Shown one piece after another: positions 62,411 to 64,000 of a stretch of 64,000 bases of DNA. Location: contig NZ_CP091430.1 of assembly GCF_024734895.1 (NCBI RefSeq), forward strand, positions 1,714,001 through 1,778,000, written 5' to 3'. Position 1 is the stretch's first letter; every line of letters begins with the position of its first letter. Both the position numbers and the translations under genes were made by a program. This stretch comes from Paenibacillus spongiae (GTDB lineage: Bacteria; Bacillota; Bacilli; Paenibacillales; Paenibacillaceae). The notes beneath the pieces were generated by a model, which was not told the origin of the DNA, did not search any database, and saw nothing but the letters and a program-made list of their open reading frames with translations.

Positions 62411-63226
62411 TCAATCGATCGGAACGATGACCTTCCGTTTTTCCTTGTAGTACACCCATTGGCGAAAGCCGATTTCCTTAAGGCGCTTGCGCACTAGCTC
62501 CCATTCGTCTCCGACACGGGATGGCGTGTGCGCGTCGGAGCCGAACGTCACCTGTACGCCGAAATGGTGCGCACGCTCAAGCAGCGCATCGGACGGATAC
62601 CAGCCTCCGCATGATTTCGTTTTGCCCGACGTATTGATTTCAATGGCGATATCGTTATCCGCGATGACCTGCATCGTTTCGTCGATGGCTTCATGGGCCG
62701 GAAGCTCGGCGAACTGCGGATAATAGCCCTTCATGGCATCGATATGTCCAAGCACCTGAAAGAAGCCCGTGCGCGCCGATTGGCGAATTAAATCATAATA
62801 ATGGATTTTCTCCTCTATTTGCTTCTTCTCGGACAAGTTCTTCCACCGGTTCCGGTTAAAGATGCTGACGCCCCGCGTCTGATGGACGGAGCCGATGATG
62901 TAATCGAACGGATAAGGCTCATACATGCGGCGGTACAAATCGGCATGCTCCGGATAGAAGTCCGATTCCATACCCAGCAGCACGTCGATGGTACCTTCAT
63001 ACTTGGCTTTGAGCCGCAGCACCTCTTGGATGTAATTGACCAAGTCGCTCTTCGCCATGGCGATCCCGGGCTGAGGCTGGTCGTGCTCGCTGGCGAAATA
63101 GGGGGAATGATCGGAGATGCCGATCGCAGCGAGTCCGGCTTCCTTGCCGGCTAGTATATACTGCTCGATATCCCCGTCGGCATGTCCGCATCTGTAGTGA
63201 TGAGTATGCAAATCGAATTTGATCAT
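62411..63226 (-). CDS. PHP-family histidinol-phosphatase-like phosphoesterase
   Basis: A 271-residue metal-dependent phosphoesterase. PHP motifs: DLHTHHYRCGHADG at the start, ISDHSPYF near residue 38, GMESDFYPEH near 85, IIGSVHQTRG near 110, VLGHIDAMKG near 158, EINTSGKT near 197 and FGSDAHTPSRVG near 228. Such HisJ/HisK proteins hydrolyse histidinol phosphate; no other his genes are nearby, so another substrate is possible. It is followed closely by a LysR gene upstream. Confidence 0.88.
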   Translation of the reverse strand: MIKFDLHTHHYRCGHADGDIEQYILAGKEAGLAAIGISDHSPYFASEHDQPQPGIAMAKSDLVNYIQEVLRLKAKYEGTIDVLLGMESDFYPEHADLYRRMYEPYPFDYIIGSVHQTRGVSIFNRNRWKNLSEKKQIEEKIHYYDLIRQSARTGFFQVLGHIDAMKGYYPQFAELPAHEAIDETMQVIADNDIAIEINTSGKTKSCGGWYPSDALLERAHHFGVQVTFGSDAHTPSRVGDEWELVRKRLKEIGFRQWVYYKEKRKVIVPID

Positions 63227-63242
63227 ATGTCGTTTCGCTCCC

Positions 63243-64000
63243 TTATTCGCTGCCGATGAAATGATCTTCCGGCATTCCTTTTAAATCGCTTAGAAACTGC
63301 TGCATGGCGGAGTTCAAGTACCGGCCCGATTTATATACGAGGCCAACCGGATGGCTAAGATCAAGCTCGTTGACCTTAATCATCTTCAATGTACCCAGCC
63401 GCACCTCATTGGCGATGGACAGCTTGGAGACGACGGCGGCTCCGAGATTAATCTCGACCATCCGTTTCACTTCCTCGCTGCTGGACAGCTCCATCACAAT
63501 ATTCGGCTGAAGGCTGTACTTGCGGAATATCCGATCCAGGAATCGCCTTCCAAGCGTGTCCGGGGAGAGCATAATCATGGGAATATCCTTCAAGGATTCG
63601 ACGGTCGTATGCTTCAAGCCGCTCATGAAATGATCCGGGGAGACGACGAGCTCATAGGTATCATAGTACAGGATGGACGTTTCCACGTTCGGATTGCGTT
63701 CGGATAAGTAAGTGATGCCGATGTCGACGGATCCGTTCTCGACGGCTGCCATCACTTGCGAGGAGGGCATGGAATGGATGGTAGTTTTGATTCTTGGAAA
63801 TTGATCTTGGAAATAAGATAATACACGGGGAAGAATCTGGATCGCAATGGATGCTGTCGTGCCTAGAACGATATGGCCCTGCGGCGTCTGACTGAGGTCC
63901 GACAGCTTCTGCTTCAATTCCTCGACGATGCCAAGAATCTTCTCTGCATGATCCAGAAAAACTTGACCGCGGTCTGTAAGCGTAACGGGCTGATTCCGGT
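63243..64000 (-). CDS. LysR-family transcriptional regulator, 5' part beyond the window
   Basis: The frame is open to the end of the window. What is seen is the end of the DNA-binding part (RNQPVTLTDRGQVFLDHAEK) and the whole co-inducer domain, which resembles that of CysB/CysL/CynR-type regulators: GHIVLGTTASIAIQILPRVL and MVEINLGAAVVSKLS. The target is unknown; the N-terminal helix-turn-helix lies outside. It reads toward, and is 16 bp from, the PHP gene, so the two may be co-transcribed. Confidence 0.85.
   Translation of the reverse strand, partial: RNQPVTLTDRGQVFLDHAEKILGIVEELKQKLSDLSQTPQGHIVLGTTASIAIQILPRVLSYFQDQFPRIKTTIHSMPSSQVMAAVENGSVDIGITYLSERNPNVETSILYYDTYELVVSPDHFMSGLKHTTVESLKDIPMIMLSPDTLGRRFLDRIFRKYSLQPNIVMELSSSEEVKRMVEINLGAAVVSKLSIANEVRLGTLKMIKVNELDLSHPVGLVYKSGRYLNSAMQQFLSDLKGMPEDHFIGSE

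Noticed and set aside
62279..62497. 72-codon frame between the orphan gene and the PHP gene
   Set aside because: It runs through a strong terminator and the antisense end of the PHP gene.

Overview
The window looks like chromosomal DNA from a Paenibacillaceae bacterium (Paenibacillus or a close relative). The reasons are: moderate-to-high GC, strong GGAGG-type ribosome binding sites, spore-former genes (sda, a YheC/YheD-type ATP-grasp protein, a YjcZ-like micro-protein), and Firmicute-specific neighbourhoods (yutI-yuzB-yutJ, yumC/yumB, yuiB, dnaB-dnaI, HemQ). No rRNA, tRNA or CRISPR array was seen. Almost all long opposite-strand reading frames are shadows of real genes.

Layout. 1-6.7 kb: transglutaminase-like membrane protein, class B penicillin-binding protein, an AraC regulator divergent from a TIM-barrel-like protein (with a cre-like site), and a truncated Fur-box-associated lipoprotein. 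6.8-15.6 kb: HAD phosphatase, DUF456, ThuA, a MurJ/SpoVB-type flippase, a copper-amine-oxidase-N lipoprotein, a thioredoxin-like protein, CtaA, a HEPN-like protein and an SDR oxidoreductase. 15.7-19.4 kb: Fe-S and redox genes (NifU-like, YuzB, YutJ, MqnE, IscA-like). 19.4-22.7 kb: cobalamin riboswitch, a small leader ORF, a terminator and metE. 22.9-28.8 kb: aldo/keto reductase, then a Bce-type peptide-antibiotic detoxification module (RR, HK, ABC ATPase, permease) with a BceR-like operator.

29-36.5 kb: MBL hydrolase behind a consensus promoter, YheC/D protein, unannotated sda with DnaA boxes, zinc-ribbon protein, yumC, yumB with a Rex-like operator, HemQ, YuiB and an alpha/beta hydrolase. 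36.7-39.2 kb: primosome genes dnaB-dnaI. 39.4-43.7 kb: sulfate ABC transporter operon sbp-cysT-cysW-cysA-yezD. 44-49.8 kb: an rsgA paralogue behind an elaborate leader (27-codon ORF, two terminators, competing arms), YqzM, uvrC and a CPBP protease. 49.9-52.4 kb: c-di-AMP (ydaO) riboswitch and ktrB-ktrA. 52.5-56.9 kb: LysR regulator divergent from sdhCAB. 57-59.8 kb: YodB/CatR-like thiol repressor divergent from a DoxX gene (with a TACT-N7-AGTA box), a DUF695/RraB-like protein and an EamA transporter. 59.9-62.4 kb: a decayed phage-like scar with broken fragments on both strands, a YjcZ-like micro-protein and an AT-rich orphan gene preceded by a perfect inverted repeat. 62.4-64 kb: a PHP-family phosphatase and a LysR regulator cut by the window end.

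Much of the window concerns respiration and redox balance: heme A, coproheme decarboxylation, menaquinone by the futalosine route, type-II NADH dehydrogenase, succinate dehydrogenase and Fe-S assembly. The most interesting parts are regulatory: two metabolite riboswitches, a leader ORF inside the metE terminator, the rsgA attenuator-like leader, and two hairpins whose 3' arms carry the start region of the next gene.
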